From Ohtaekwangia koreensis (GTDB lineage Bacteria > Bacteroidota > Bacteroidia > Cytophagales > Cyclobacteriaceae): a DNA stretch of 64,000 bases. Position 1 is the first letter of the stretch, and every line of letters begins with the position of its first letter. Below the pieces are notes generated by a model that was not told the DNA's origin, did no database searches, and saw only the letters and a program-made list of their open reading frames with translations. The stretch is taken from contig NZ_FUZU01000002.1 of assembly GCF_900167975.1 (NCBI RefSeq), positions 689,501-753,500 of the forward strand, read 5' to 3'. This document shows positions 45,767 through 55,186 of this stretch, piece after piece. The translations under genes and the position numbers were made by a program.

Positions 45767-46714
45767 TTATAAGCCAAAGAGTTTAAAAGCTCTTGACAGG
45801 TCTACATTTCCACCGGATAGAATTACGCCCACTTTCTTATTTCTGAAAGTATCTTTTGCTTTTAATACTGCTGCAAATGGAACTGCACCGGATGGCTCAA
45901 CAATGACTTTCAGATTTTCCCAGAGGATTCGCATCGCATTAATAATTTCCTGATCACTTACCGTGATCACTCCCTTCACATGATCGCGAATGATCGGGAA
46001 TGTTTTATCCCCCACCGTAGTAAGCAATCCATCAGCAATCGAGTTGGATTGAGAAGGCTCTATAATTCCGCTTTTCAGTGAGCGATAGGCATCATCGGCA
46101 CCCTCGGGTTCTCCTGCAAAGACAGATGTAGCCGGGGAAAAATACTTTGTGGATAATGCTGTGCCGCTTAACAGACCACCACCACCAACAGGAGGTATAA
46201 TTACTTCTAACGAAGGTATATCTTCAAAAAATTCCTTCGCAACAGTTGCCTGGCCGGTAATAACCTCATAGTCGTTAAAGGGGTGGATAACACTTGCACC
46301 CGTTTTTTTAACCACTTCCTGTAGTGTGGTTTCACGAGACTCCAGTGTTGGTTCGCATTCAAAAATCTCTCCACCAAAACTTATAACACCACGCTTCTTG
46401 ATTTCAGGTGCTGTATGCGGCATCACTATATATGATTTTATACCCATGATTTTTGCAGAGCGTGCTATCGCCTGTGCATGGTTGCCGGAAGAGTGTGTCG
46501 CCACTCCTTTTGCTCTGGCTTCATTGGAGAGAACGAGTACAGCATTCATGGCGCCTCGTGCTTTAAAGGCGCCAGCTTTTTGAAGGTTCTCGCATTTAAA
46601 GAATACGTTTGCCCCAACCAGTGCATTGATAGCCTCAGAGGTCATTACCGGAGTGTGATCGATATATACTTTGATCCGCTCGTGTGCAGCTTCGATTGCT
46701 TCCTTTGTTATCAT
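45767..46714 (-). CDS. Threonine/serine dehydratase-like PLP enzyme
   Basis: A 315-residue fold-type II PLP enzyme. The PLP lysine is Lys51 in KCENLQKAGAFKARGA, the substrate loop is HSSGNHAQAIA and the phosphate-binding glycine loop is VGGGGLLSG. Absence of a C-terminal ACT domain and the short length match catabolic threonine ammonia-lyases and serine racemases, which cannot be told apart by eye. It converges with scpA and lies downstream of a DPP-IV-like gene from which a terminator separates it. Confidence 0.9.
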   Translation of the reverse strand: MITKEAIEAAHERIKVYIDHTPVMTSEAINALVGANVFFKCENLQKAGAFKARGAMNAVLVLSNEARAKGVATHSSGNHAQAIARSAKIMGIKSYIVMPHTAPEIKKRGVISFGGEIFECEPTLESRETTLQEVVKKTGASVIHPFNDYEVITGQATVAKEFFEDIPSLEVIIPPVGGGGLLSGTALSTKYFSPATSVFAGEPEGADDAYRSLKSGIIEPSQSNSIADGLLTTVGDKTFPIIRDHVKGVITVSDQEIINAMRILWENLKVIVEPSGAVPFAAVLKAKDTFRNKKVGVILSGGNVDLSRAFKLFGL

Positions 46715-46736
46715 CCCGCGTTGCTTATGTTAGTTA

Positions 46737-46767
46737 TAAAAAGTGATCCCGACTTTTGCCGGGATCA
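46737..46767 (-). terminator. Intrinsic terminator after the DPP-IV-like gene
   Basis: An 8-bp stem TGATCCCG/CGGGATCA with an 8-base loop is followed on the minus strand by CTTTTTAT. Confidence 0.85.
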
Positions 46768-46774
46768 TACGATA

Positions 46775-48937
46775 CTATAGATTTTCCAAAACGTAATCCA
46801 TCATCATCGTGTAGAGATGAAGTTTGGTTTTGCCACCCTGTATACCATGATGCTTATCAGGATAATAGAATGAATGAAATTGTTTGCCCGCATTGACCAA
46901 TGCATCTTGCAACACTACCGAATTTTGGAAATGAACGTTATCATCGCCTGTGCCATGGATTAATAGAAAGTTACCTTGTAATTTATCGGCATAGGTAGAA
47001 GGTGAGTTATCATCATAACCACTTGCATTCAGTTGAGGTGTTTGCAGGTATCGCTCGGTATATACCGTGTCGTAAAATCTCCAGTTCGTAACGGGCGCCA
47101 CGGCTATACCCATCTTAAATATACCCGCACCTTTCGTCATAGCAAGAGATGACATATAGCCACCATAGCTCCATCCCCAGATACCAAGCCGGCTATCGTC
47201 AACATATTCAAGTGTGGAAAAAAATTTTGCTCCGGCTATAAGATCTTCCAACTCATACTTACCAAGTTGTTTATAGGTGAGCTTTTTGAAATTCTCTCCG
47301 CGTGCACCTGTTCCACGCGAATCAATCACGGCTACTATATATCCTTTTTGTACCAGCATTTGATGAAAGAAGAAATGACTTCCTCCCCATGCATTGCTTA
47401 CGTTTTGTGAGCCCGGCCCACTATACTGGTATACCAGCACCGGGTATTGTTTTGAGGCATCAAAGTTCTTAGGCTTCAACATATAACCATCGAGTTGCGT
47501 GCCCTCTACTGTTTTGAAAGAGAAAAATTCTTTAGCAGAAAAACCATACTCGTCCAATACCTTGGCCAACGCATCATTGTTCTCCAATACTTTCAGTAGT
47601 GCGTTGCCTTTCGTTTTATAAAGGCTCACTACAGTTGGATGTGCAGACGTGGTAAAGTAATCAATATAGAATTGATAGTCTGTGCTCATATTTATAGTAT
47701 GGCCACCGGCACTTTCTGAAAGCTTCGTTTTCTTGTTACTATTGAGCGAGATGGAATAGAAATGTCTTTCAAGAGGTGATACTTCCGTGGAAGTATAGTA
47801 TAGCGTTTTGGTCTTTTCATCAAGCCCCAGAATTTGACTTACTTCAAATTTGCCGCTGGTGATTTGTTTTACGAGTTTTCCATCGATCGAGTATAAGTAT
47901 AGATGTTTAAACCCATCCCGTTCAGTGGTATAGATAAATTGCTTGCCATCGTTCAGGTAAATCAGGTCATCCGTAAATTCCAGGTCAATGAAGGTTTCGC
48001 TTTTTTCGCTGAGTACAACTGTGGATGCTCCGGTGGACGCGTTTACGTGAAGAATATCAAGATTGTTCTGAAGCCTGTTCAGTTTCCGGATCGATAATAC
48101 ATTTGCATCAGCAGTCCATTTTACACGTGGTATATATATATCTTTCTCCGTGCCTATATCTGCTTTAACTTTTTGTTTGGAGGCGAGATCATAGAACCAG
48201 ATTTCAACCGTAGAGTTTGCTTCCCCTGCCTTCGGATATTTGAAGCGATAATCGGTTGGATATAGCGTCTTCCCCCAGCGCTGAAGATTATACTCGCGCA
48301 CAGCCGATTCATCAAAACGATAGTATGCTAATTTCTTCCCGTCAGGCGACCAATAAAAACCATCCACAAAGCTGAATTCTTCTTCGTATACCCAGTCCGT
48401 TGTGCCGTTGATAATGTGATTGAATTTGCCATCCGTAGAAACCTGCACTTCCTGCATATCTGCCAGCGTAACATAGAAAAGATTATTCTCACGGACAAAA
48501 GCAACCTTGCTTCCATCTCCGGAGAATGCTGCATAAGATTGCTTGTCCTTCGATGACAACGCCTTCACGGATTTGGTGGCGATATCATAAACAAAATAAT
48601 CCGCAGTAAACGATCTGCGGTAAATACTTTGAAAGTTTGTAGAGAGCAACAGTTTCTTTTCGTCTCCACTGAACAGGTAATCCTGAATTTCTATTTTAGG
48701 ATTTAGCGTTGATCCATCCACGAGCGTTTCAACCGGCTTGCCACTAGTAATGTTGTATTTTACGACCTTGTTATTCTCTAATGTTGAGTAAAACTTTCCA
48801 TCTTTCATCCAGTTTATACCGCGAACTGTTTTTTGAGAGAAGGTATTTTTAGTGGTAAAATCTTCAACGGTAATTTGTTTCTGGGCATATCCTGTAATGC
48901 TAAAAGCAAAAAAGACAGCGATTAAGAGTTTATTCAT
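46775..48937 (-). CDS. S9 family prolyl peptidase, dipeptidyl peptidase IV type
   Basis: A 720-residue secreted serine peptidase. A signal peptide ends at GYAQ; the N-terminal beta-propeller covers about residues 25-480 and includes the Glu-pair region YEEEFSFVDGFYWSPDG, expected for binding a free N-terminus. The catalytic triad is Ser590 in GWSYGGYMSSL, Asp666 in GTGDDNVHFQ and His697 in KHHGIQGG. DPP-IV enzymes release X-Pro dipeptides in the periplasm. It is divergent from ypdA with only 66 bp between them. Confidence 0.94.
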   Translation of the reverse strand: MNKLLIAVFFAFSITGYAQKQITVEDFTTKNTFSQKTVRGINWMKDGKFYSTLENNKVVKYNITSGKPVETLVDGSTLNPKIEIQDYLFSGDEKKLLLSTNFQSIYRRSFTADYFVYDIATKSVKALSSKDKQSYAAFSGDGSKVAFVRENNLFYVTLADMQEVQVSTDGKFNHIINGTTDWVYEEEFSFVDGFYWSPDGKKLAYYRFDESAVREYNLQRWGKTLYPTDYRFKYPKAGEANSTVEIWFYDLASKQKVKADIGTEKDIYIPRVKWTADANVLSIRKLNRLQNNLDILHVNASTGASTVVLSEKSETFIDLEFTDDLIYLNDGKQFIYTTERDGFKHLYLYSIDGKLVKQITSGKFEVSQILGLDEKTKTLYYTSTEVSPLERHFYSISLNSNKKTKLSESAGGHTINMSTDYQFYIDYFTTSAHPTVVSLYKTKGNALLKVLENNDALAKVLDEYGFSAKEFFSFKTVEGTQLDGYMLKPKNFDASKQYPVLVYQYSGPGSQNVSNAWGGSHFFFHQMLVQKGYIVAVIDSRGTGARGENFKKLTYKQLGKYELEDLIAGAKFFSTLEYVDDSRLGIWGWSYGGYMSSLAMTKGAGIFKMGIAVAPVTNWRFYDTVYTERYLQTPQLNASGYDDNSPSTYADKLQGNFLLIHGTGDDNVHFQNSVVLQDALVNAGKQFHSFYYPDKHHGIQGGKTKLHLYTMMMDYVLENL

Positions 48938-49003
48938 GATGAGTATAGGTTATCAGTCCAAATTTTTAAGAATATTGTTGAATTATCAAATTGAATTATA
49001 AGA

Positions 49004-49972
49004 ATGGAACAGTTTGATGTTGTTATTATCGGTGCCGGGCCTATTGGCCTCGCGTGCGGCATTGAAGCAAAGAAGAGCGGATTGAGTTATGTGATTCTTG
49101 AAAAGGGCTGTCTCGTTAACTCGCTTTTTAACTATCCGCTGAACATGACTTTTTTCTCGACTTCGGAGCGGCTTGAGATTGGTGAGGTTCCATTTATATC
49201 GCATCAGCCAAAACCAAATCGATTTGAGGCGTTGGAATATTACAGAAGGGTTAGCACAAGCTGGCATCTGAACCTCAAGTTATATGAAAAAGTAACAACG
49301 ATAACTTCCGATTCAAACAATCACGTTGTTACAACGATGAAGGGACAGTATCAATCCAAAGCTGTTATACTTGCCTTGGGTTTTTATGATCTGCCTTACT
49401 TGTTGCACGTACCTGGTGAAGACCTTCCCAAAGTAAAGCATTACTATGACGAGCCGCATCCATACTTCGGACAAAAGGTTGTTGTCGTTGGTGCTGCCAA
49501 TTCAGCTGTAGATGTAGCACTTGAAACGTGGCGCAAAGGTGCTGAGGTAACCATGGTGATTCGCGAAGATGGAATCCGCGAAAGCGTAAAGTACTGGGTG
49601 AAGCCTGATATAGAAAACCGGATTCAGGAAGGGTCTATCAAAGTATACTTTCATTCTGAAGTAAAAAAAATTACGAAGGATGCTGTGGAGATAAAAACAC
49701 CGGAAGGTGATGTCGTAATTCCAAATGATTTTGTATTGGCAATGACAGGCTATCAACCTCCGTTTGAATTTATGAAAGCGAGTGGTATAACATTTCATGA
49801 AGACCCGTTTCATACTCCGGTATATAATGAAGAAACGATGGAGACCAGTGTGCCCGGTATATATCTGGCAGGAGTAGTATGCGGTGGCTTGAAGACGAAC
49901 AAGTGGTTTATTGAGAACTCACGCGTACATGCTTCTATGATCTTGCAGGACCTTACTAAAAAAATAAAATAG
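49004..49972 (+). CDS. ypdA: YpdA-type bacillithiol disulfide reductase
   Basis: A 322-residue flavoprotein related to thioredoxin reductase but without its redox CxxC. It begins FDVVIIGAGPIGLACGIEAKKSGLSYVILEKG, continues NYPLNMTFFSTSERLEIG (family-specific), has the NADPH-binding VVVVGAANSAVDVALETWRKGAEVTMVIR and ends VPGIYLAGVVCGGLKTNKWFIENSRVHA. YpdA (Bdr) reduces oxidised bacillithiol, so its presence suggests this organism uses bacillithiol. The bsh biosynthesis genes are not in the window. Confidence 0.88.
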   Translation: MEQFDVVIIGAGPIGLACGIEAKKSGLSYVILEKGCLVNSLFNYPLNMTFFSTSERLEIGEVPFISHQPKPNRFEALEYYRRVSTSWHLNLKLYEKVTTITSDSNNHVVTTMKGQYQSKAVILALGFYDLPYLLHVPGEDLPKVKHYYDEPHPYFGQKVVVVGAANSAVDVALETWRKGAEVTMVIREDGIRESVKYWVKPDIENRIQEGSIKVYFHSEVKKITKDAVEIKTPEGDVVIPNDFVLAMTGYQPPFEFMKASGITFHEDPFHTPVYNEETMETSVPGIYLAGVVCGGLKTNKWFIENSRVHASMILQDLTKKIK

Positions 49973-50273
49973 AAGAGTGCTCTCCCGGAGGAAAACACTC
50001 TCACCTGATTAACCAACCAACTACAGGTATACTATGTAAAGAGCAGGTATAGGAATCTGCTTTTTATTTAACATCGATCATGTTAGCCACAGTGGCCTTG
50101 ACAAGCTCTCTCAGAAAACTGGAATATATTTCAGAACGCTTCGTTTAGATAGCGAGTGTTGATACATGCCGAAGCGGCATAAGAAATGGGGTCTTAGAGT
50201 TTTCATAGAGCAGGGTAATGCAAGCTATGCCTATAGAGCGCTCAAGTCAACTCCACAATAATGTGGGACAACA
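49973..50273. other. Gene-free convergent region with several hairpins
   Basis: About 300 bases between convergent ypdA and the response regulator gene. Besides the terminator at 50042-50069 I see short stems: ATGCC/GGCAT near 50167-50181 and CCACA/TGTGG near 50252-50264. There is no coding frame or tRNA-like fold that I can support. A small RNA is possible but not shown. Confidence 0.5.
50042..50069 (+). terminator. Terminator after ypdA
   Basis: A 7-bp stem AGCAGGT/ATCTGCT, including one G-T pair, leads into TTTTTATTT. Confidence 0.65.
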
Positions 50274-50909
50274 TTAAATTTCGCCACGCAAAGATTTTGA
50301 GATAACTTCGGCTTTGCCGTGAACGTGAAGCTTGCGGTATATATTTTTAATGTGAAAACGGACCGTTTCAATGCTGATGTCCATTCGATCAGCAATCAAT
50401 TTATAGCTTAGCCCATCCACCAGACCAATTACAATTTCTTTTTCTTTCGCAGATAGAGGTGATTGCGGCTCTTTCTTTTTGGCGTTGCTCAGGGCGAAGT
50501 GCTCTATAACCTTTCTCGCAATTTGAGGCGACATTGGCGAGCCGCCTTTCGAAAGCAGTTCTATACCTTCCTTTATTTCTTCGAGTGGTGTGTTCTTTAA
50601 TAAGTAACCTGTTGCCCCGGCACACAGGGAATCGAAGATTCTTTTGGGATCATTATATACCGAGAACACGATGACATCTATATCGCTATTTTTTTCTTTG
50701 ATAAGTTTTATACCATCAATACCCGACATACCGGGTAAGCCGAGATCCATGATCAGCACATTTGGCATCGTACCGGCATCTACATTTTTTAGAAAGTCTT
50801 CAACGGAGCCGTATGCAATTTCGCATGAAAAATTCTCCTGACGGTTCAGAAAGGTTTGAACGCCTTTACGGATTTGCTCATCATCTTCAATAATTCCTAC
50901 AAGGATCAT
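50274..50909 (-). CDS. NarL/LuxR-type response regulator
   Basis: A 211-residue two-component regulator. The receiver domain (about 1-120) has the acidic pair Asp9/Asp10, the phospho-acceptor Asp55 in LIMDLGLPG, Ser83 and Lys105. The C-terminal LuxR helix-turn-helix is clear in LSAKEKEIVIGLVDGLSYKLIADRMDISIETVRFHIKNIYRKLHV. No histidine kinase gene is next to it, so it is an orphan here; its targets are unknown. Confidence 0.93.
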   Translation of the reverse strand: MILVGIIEDDEQIRKGVQTFLNRQENFSCEIAYGSVEDFLKNVDAGTMPNVLIMDLGLPGMSGIDGIKLIKEKNSDIDVIVFSVYNDPKRIFDSLCAGATGYLLKNTPLEEIKEGIELLSKGGSPMSPQIARKVIEHFALSNAKKKEPQSPLSAKEKEIVIGLVDGLSYKLIADRMDISIETVRFHIKNIYRKLHVHGKAEVISKSLRGEI

Positions 50910-50995
50910 ACTGCAAAATAACGAAGAGGAATGATATTCGTTAGCCCTGTTTTAATCACATAAAGATGGGGGACACTTTAAGTGAGATGTTTATA

Positions 50996-51925
50996 TCAGG
51001 GAACGAGTACTTTCAACTTAGTCGATGACACCTTAACACGGGCAGGAAGTTTTCCGAGTAATTCGCCATCAGCTTCAATGAGACAAGTTTTTTCAGATTC
51101 AAAATCAATGGCATCGGCTTGTTTGTAAAATACTTCTGGATGCTGAATGTGTTTACCACTTTTCATAGGGATGGAATGTCGTATAAAATCCAATACGGAA
51201 ACATCGCCACAAATAAAGGCGTCAAAAATTCCATCATTTGTTTTGGCATCGGGCGCCACACATAATCCATGGCCATAATACTGGCCATTGCCAACAGCAA
51301 ACGTGCGTAACTTGCCTTGCCAGTTCCAGGTAGAATTTCGGGCCGTTACAACAACCGGCCTATAGGTAAAGAATGTGATGAGTATAGATATATAGTACGC
51401 TATAGCCGAACCAAAAGTACGATCACTTTTCAGTACCCGCTTTACAACTTCAGGCCCCATCCCTATATCTGCTACATTGATAAAGTAGCGATGATCTTTC
51501 TCTCCTGAATCAGAAATATAGTCAACCTCGCCAACGTCAAGCAATTGAGGCTCAAATTTCTTGAGCAACAGCATTAATTGACGGGGATCGGATTTTATAT
51601 CTATACTTCGCGCAAAATCATTTCCGGTCCCTAGCGGGAAAACCGCGATCACCGGAAGGTCTGTATAATTTTCTCTTCCTTTCAGTACACCATTGATAAC
51701 CTGGTGTAGTGTACCATCGCCACCTGCAGCGATGATGACATCATACTTTTTATCGACAGCTTTGGAGGCAAGCGAGACTGCATCATTGCGGGAAAGCGTT
51801 TCGTATATTTCTGTTTTATATACAAGACGTAGCATAGGAAGTATTTTCCGATAGAAGTACAACCGCTCCATCGAAATGCCGTTCAGTATAACAGCAACAC
51901 GTATAGCTTTTAAAGGGGCGCTCAC
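50996..51925 (-). CDS. Diacylglycerol kinase-like lipid kinase (YegS/DgkB family)
   Basis: A 309-residue lipid kinase. The nucleotide-binding motif IIAAGGDGTLHQVINGVL has GGDGT at residues 68-72, followed by IAVFPLGTGNDFARSI and FINVADIGMGPEVVKRVL, and the C-terminal half is beta-rich (CLIEADGELLGKLPARVKV). It starts with GTG and overlaps the stop of the TPR gene by 4 bp (GTGA), so the two are coupled. It probably phosphorylates diacylglycerol or a related lipid. Confidence 0.9.
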   Translation of the reverse strand: MSAPLKAIRVAVILNGISMERLYFYRKILPMLRLVYKTEIYETLSRNDAVSLASKAVDKKYDVIIAAGGDGTLHQVINGVLKGRENYTDLPVIAVFPLGTGNDFARSIDIKSDPRQLMLLLKKFEPQLLDVGEVDYISDSGEKDHRYFINVADIGMGPEVVKRVLKSDRTFGSAIAYYISILITFFTYRPVVVTARNSTWNWQGKLRTFAVGNGQYYGHGLCVAPDAKTNDGIFDAFICGDVSVLDFIRHSIPMKSGKHIQHPEVFYKQADAIDFESEKTCLIEADGELLGKLPARVKVSSTKLKVLVP

Positions 51926-53028
51926 TTGCAGTTCTTCTTGATCAATGCTTTTGCTTCTGTTGACCCTAGTTCTTCTGCACGTTTAAAATCGAGGCACGCA
52001 TCGTACTTGTTGTTCATGGTAACTTTCACGACACCGCGCTGTAAATAAGTTTCCGGATCACTCGGGTATAGTTCAATAGACGAAGAGTAATCCTCGATCG
52101 CTCCAGCATAATCTTCTTTTTCTGTTTTACTGAGTGCGCGATTATCGTAATATACCGGATTGGTATCATCCAGTTCAATCGCTTTGGTATAGTCTGCTAT
52201 AGCACCATCGTGGTCTTCCATGCTATATTTTACGACACCACGTAAATTATAGGTTTCCGGTTCGGTAGCATTCAGTTCAATCGCTTTGGAGTAATCTTCC
52301 AGCGCACCTTTAAAATCCTGTTTGGCATTTTTAGCAAGCGCACGGTTTTCAAATTTAAGAGCATCCTTTGGGTCGAGTTTGATGGCCTGGTCATAATCAG
52401 CAACAGCCTGATCGAGATTACCCGTATTATAGTATGCAACTCCCCTATAATTATAGAGGGCAGGATCATTTTTGTCGAACTCAATCGCTTTTGAATAATC
52501 ATCTATAGCACTGATGAATTCACCCAGCTCTGCCTTTACTACACCACGGTTGAAATACTTATCAGAATCAACCGGACCAAGTTCAAGTGCTTTTGAAAAA
52601 TCGAAGTATGCTCCCTGCAGGTCTTCCGTATTATACTTTGCTAATCCGCGGTTGCTATAGGCATCTGCAAATTTACTGTTGAATTTAATGGCCTTATCGA
52701 AATCAGGAATAGCACCTTCATCATCACCCAACGCCATCTTGGCTTCACCACGATTATTAAGAGCATCGGCAAAAGTAGAATCGATTTCAAGTGCAGCGTT
52801 GTAATCTCCTATAGCACCATAAAAATCCTCCAGCTCCAACCGCGCCTGACCGCGAAGATTCAGCGCTATTTTATTTTTAGGATTACTATCAATGATCTTG
52901 GTGAGGTCTGCCTTTGCACCTTTAAAATCATTCGCGGCAATTTTTTTCCGTGCACTTTCCAATGCAGCGTCTTGTGCCTGTGCAATGCCGGTGATAAGTA
53001 CTAAAAGTATGAATGCGATTTTTCTCAT
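51922..53028 (-). CDS. Secreted tetratricopeptide-repeat protein
   Basis: A 368-residue protein with signal peptide MRKIAFILLVLITGIAQAQ and about ten consecutive 34-residue TPR units covering nearly all of the mature protein (repeating pattern YNRG.AKY...D..GAI.DY.KAIEL). The start is set at 53028; the frame runs 11 codons further without a signal. The evenness of the repeats suggests a continuous solenoid for binding peptides or proteins in the periplasm. It is coupled to the lipid kinase gene; no enzymatic domain is seen. Confidence 0.88.
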   Translation of the reverse strand: MRKIAFILLVLITGIAQAQDAALESARKKIAANDFKGAKADLTKIIDSNPKNKIALNLRGQARLELEDFYGAIGDYNAALEIDSTFADALNNRGEAKMALGDDEGAIPDFDKAIKFNSKFADAYSNRGLAKYNTEDLQGAYFDFSKALELGPVDSDKYFNRGVVKAELGEFISAIDDYSKAIEFDKNDPALYNYRGVAYYNTGNLDQAVADYDQAIKLDPKDALKFENRALAKNAKQDFKGALEDYSKAIELNATEPETYNLRGVVKYSMEDHDGAIADYTKAIELDDTNPVYYDNRALSKTEKEDYAGAIEDYSSSIELYPSDPETYLQRGVVKVTMNNKYDACLDFKRAEELGSTEAKALIKKNCK

Positions 53029-53167
53029 GCCTGGTTTTAAAATAACGGCCAATTTAAACATAAAAATGAAGCGGTATGCACTGGTTTTCTATTGCTGATT
53101 CCGACCTTCTATCCCGTTTTATAAAACGGTTCGGTTCTTTCCATTATTTTCACATCAAAAGTTTTTT

Positions 53168-54274
53168 ATGAAGAAGTATTTTATAGCGGCCTTGCTTGCC
53201 GGAAATATAGCGTTTGCCTGTGCTCAGGAAAAACCATTGGATGATAAAATGGATTTTGAAGACTACGATCCGCCATCAACGCTCGTTGTTCCGGAGCATC
53301 GTTTAACGCGTGCTAAATTTCCATTCATTGATGTTCACAATCACCAGTTCAATATGCCAACTCAGGATTTGAACGCGTTGTTGAAAGAAATGGATAAGCT
53401 TAATATGGCTGTGATGGTAAACCTGAGTGGTCGTGGTCGTGGGAGTACAGAACATCTTGAAAAATCGCTGGAGAATGTAAAGAAGACAAACACGAAAAGA
53501 TTTATTGTTTTCACCAATATGGATTTTGCTGCGATCGATGATCCCGAATGGCAAGGGCGTATGGTCAGGCAGTTGGAAGAAGATGTAAAGAAAGGTGCAA
53601 ACGGGTTGAAGATTTATAAAAGCCTGGGCATGTTTACACAAGACAGCAAAGGTAATCGTGTACATATAGATGATCCGCGTATAGATCCTATCTGGGCAAA
53701 GTGTGGTGAGCTGGGTATACCCGTGCTGATTCATGCTGCTGATCCCAAACAATTCTGGCAGCCCATTGATAAGAATAATGAACGCTGGCTTGAGTTGAAA
53801 CTTCATCCCGGCAGAAGGCATGACACGGATCCGGTTTCATGGGAGACTATCATTGCAGAGCAGCATAATATTTTTAAGAAGCACCCAAAGACTAAATTCA
53901 TCAATGCTCACTTGGGATGGTATGGAAGTGATTTGAAAAAGCTTGGTGAACTTTTGGATCTATACCCGAATATGTATACTGAGATCGGTGCTGTTATCGC
54001 TGAACTTGGTCGACAACCCCGTGCGGCAAAAGCATTTTTAACAAAGTATCAGGATCGCGTTCTCTTCGGTAAAGACTCATGGGTGCCTGAAGAATATGAA
54101 ACGTATTTCCGTGTGCTTGAAACAGCAGATGAATATTTCCCCTATCACAAACGCTACCATGCTTTCTGGCGCATGTATGGACTGGATTTACCGGATGATG
54201 TATTGAAGAAGATATACTATAAAAACGCACTCAAGGTGATTCCGAATATCGATGCGAGTCAGTTTCCGAAGTAA
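53168..54274 (+). CDS. Secreted amidohydrolase-2-type metal-dependent hydrolase
   Basis: A 368-residue TIM-barrel hydrolase with signal peptide ending AFACAQ. Metal ligands are visible: His57 and His59 in FIDVHNHQF, a Lys in NGLKIYKSLG, His in VLIHAADP, His in FINAHLGW and Asp in LFGKDSW. The pattern fits the amidohydrolase-2 group, which includes decarboxylases and lactonases; the exact reaction cannot be told. Export to the periplasm is unusual for that group. It stands alone, divergent from the TPR gene. Confidence 0.83.
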   Translation: MKKYFIAALLAGNIAFACAQEKPLDDKMDFEDYDPPSTLVVPEHRLTRAKFPFIDVHNHQFNMPTQDLNALLKEMDKLNMAVMVNLSGRGRGSTEHLEKSLENVKKTNTKRFIVFTNMDFAAIDDPEWQGRMVRQLEEDVKKGANGLKIYKSLGMFTQDSKGNRVHIDDPRIDPIWAKCGELGIPVLIHAADPKQFWQPIDKNNERWLELKLHPGRRHDTDPVSWETIIAEQHNIFKKHPKTKFINAHLGWYGSDLKKLGELLDLYPNMYTEIGAVIAELGRQPRAAKAFLTKYQDRVLFGKDSWVPEEYETYFRVLETADEYFPYHKRYHAFWRMYGLDLPDDVLKKIYYKNALKVIPNIDASQFPK

Positions 54275-54313
54275 GTATATATTGGTTTGTGCTTCGGATG
54301 TTTGTAACCGGTA

Positions 54314-54360
54314 TTCTATACTATCATTAAATTCATTTGAAAATTTGGGATAGTATAGAA
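54314..54360. repeat. Inverted repeat between convergent genes
   Basis: TTCTATACTATC and GATAGTATAGAA form a perfect 12-bp pair around 23 bases (54314-54325 / 54349-54360). No T-run follows. It lies between convergent genes and may still help end transcripts in both directions. Confidence 0.65.
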
Positions 54361-54394
54361 CACCTGATTGCTATAGTATGATTTGAATTATATT

Positions 54395-55144
54395 TTAATT
54401 CTGGCTGGACTCGTTACTCTTTGAAGAAGCACTTCCTCCAAAACGGAATCCGATGCCTGTGCCTAACTGAAACGTTCTGTATTCAAAATATACATCCGGG
54501 CTTGCCGCTATTGTTACGCCTGCCTGAAAAGTAAAAAAGACGTGATTGTTAGCAAGGTTTACACGGCCGATAACAGCGGGCTCAACAAATACTTTTGGTG
54601 ATGCATTAACATCGGAGATTGTAACACCCGTTATTTCATCTTTAAATTCATAGAAATCAACAACGGAAAAACGAGGAACGAATGATACACCCATTACTTT
54701 CTTATTAATACCAAAAGCTGGTTGAACAAACCAGCGTTCATATTTACCGGTAGTCCATGAATCAGTAGAGCCAGAGCCGAAGATATCATACTCATCATAG
54801 CTGGATGCATCTCCACGTCCATAGCCTGCGAAAATTTCATAACACCAGATGCCATCATTTTCATAGTAGCCCAAGCCTCCTTCAAAAAAACTATGACGGT
54901 GGTAGTTGTCTGTATCATCCGGATCGATCTTGCCGCGATCAGAGAATGAATAATTTCCCATCAGGCCAATGTGATTTGTTACAGAGACTGCGCCTTGCAG
55001 ATCGAGTCCGTTGCCCACTTGCATGGACCCTTGAAATTCTCCTCCTTTGGTAAACATCGGAGAGTTGCGCAGATTTGGAACATAAATCGGAGCACATGAC
55101 GAAACCAGAATGATGAAAAATACTGGAAGTAAAAATTTTTGCAT
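54395..55144 (-). CDS. Predicted beta-barrel lipoprotein, unknown function
   Basis: A 249-residue lipoprotein: the signal ends with a lipobox at Cys17 (LVSSC), followed by APIYVPNLRNSPMF, a start seen in many uncharacterised Bacteroidota outer-membrane lipoproteins. The body has repeated amphipathic strands (GLDLQGAVSVTNHIGLMGNYSFSD; KVFVEPAVIGRVNLANNHVFFTF; FQLGTGIGFRFGG) that suggest an outer-membrane barrel, and a Ser-rich tail. I do not recognise a named family. It is divergent from the nitroreductase gene. Confidence 0.72.
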   Translation of the reverse strand: MQKFLLPVFFIILVSSCAPIYVPNLRNSPMFTKGGEFQGSMQVGNGLDLQGAVSVTNHIGLMGNYSFSDRGKIDPDDTDNYHRHSFFEGGLGYYENDGIWCYEIFAGYGRGDASSYDEYDIFGSGSTDSWTTGKYERWFVQPAFGINKKVMGVSFVPRFSVVDFYEFKDEITGVTISDVNASPKVFVEPAVIGRVNLANNHVFFTFQAGVTIAASPDVYFEYRTFQLGTGIGFRFGGSASSKSNESSQN

Positions 55145-55186
55145 GTTGTGATAGATTGATTACTCTAATTTAAAAAACTTATAATC

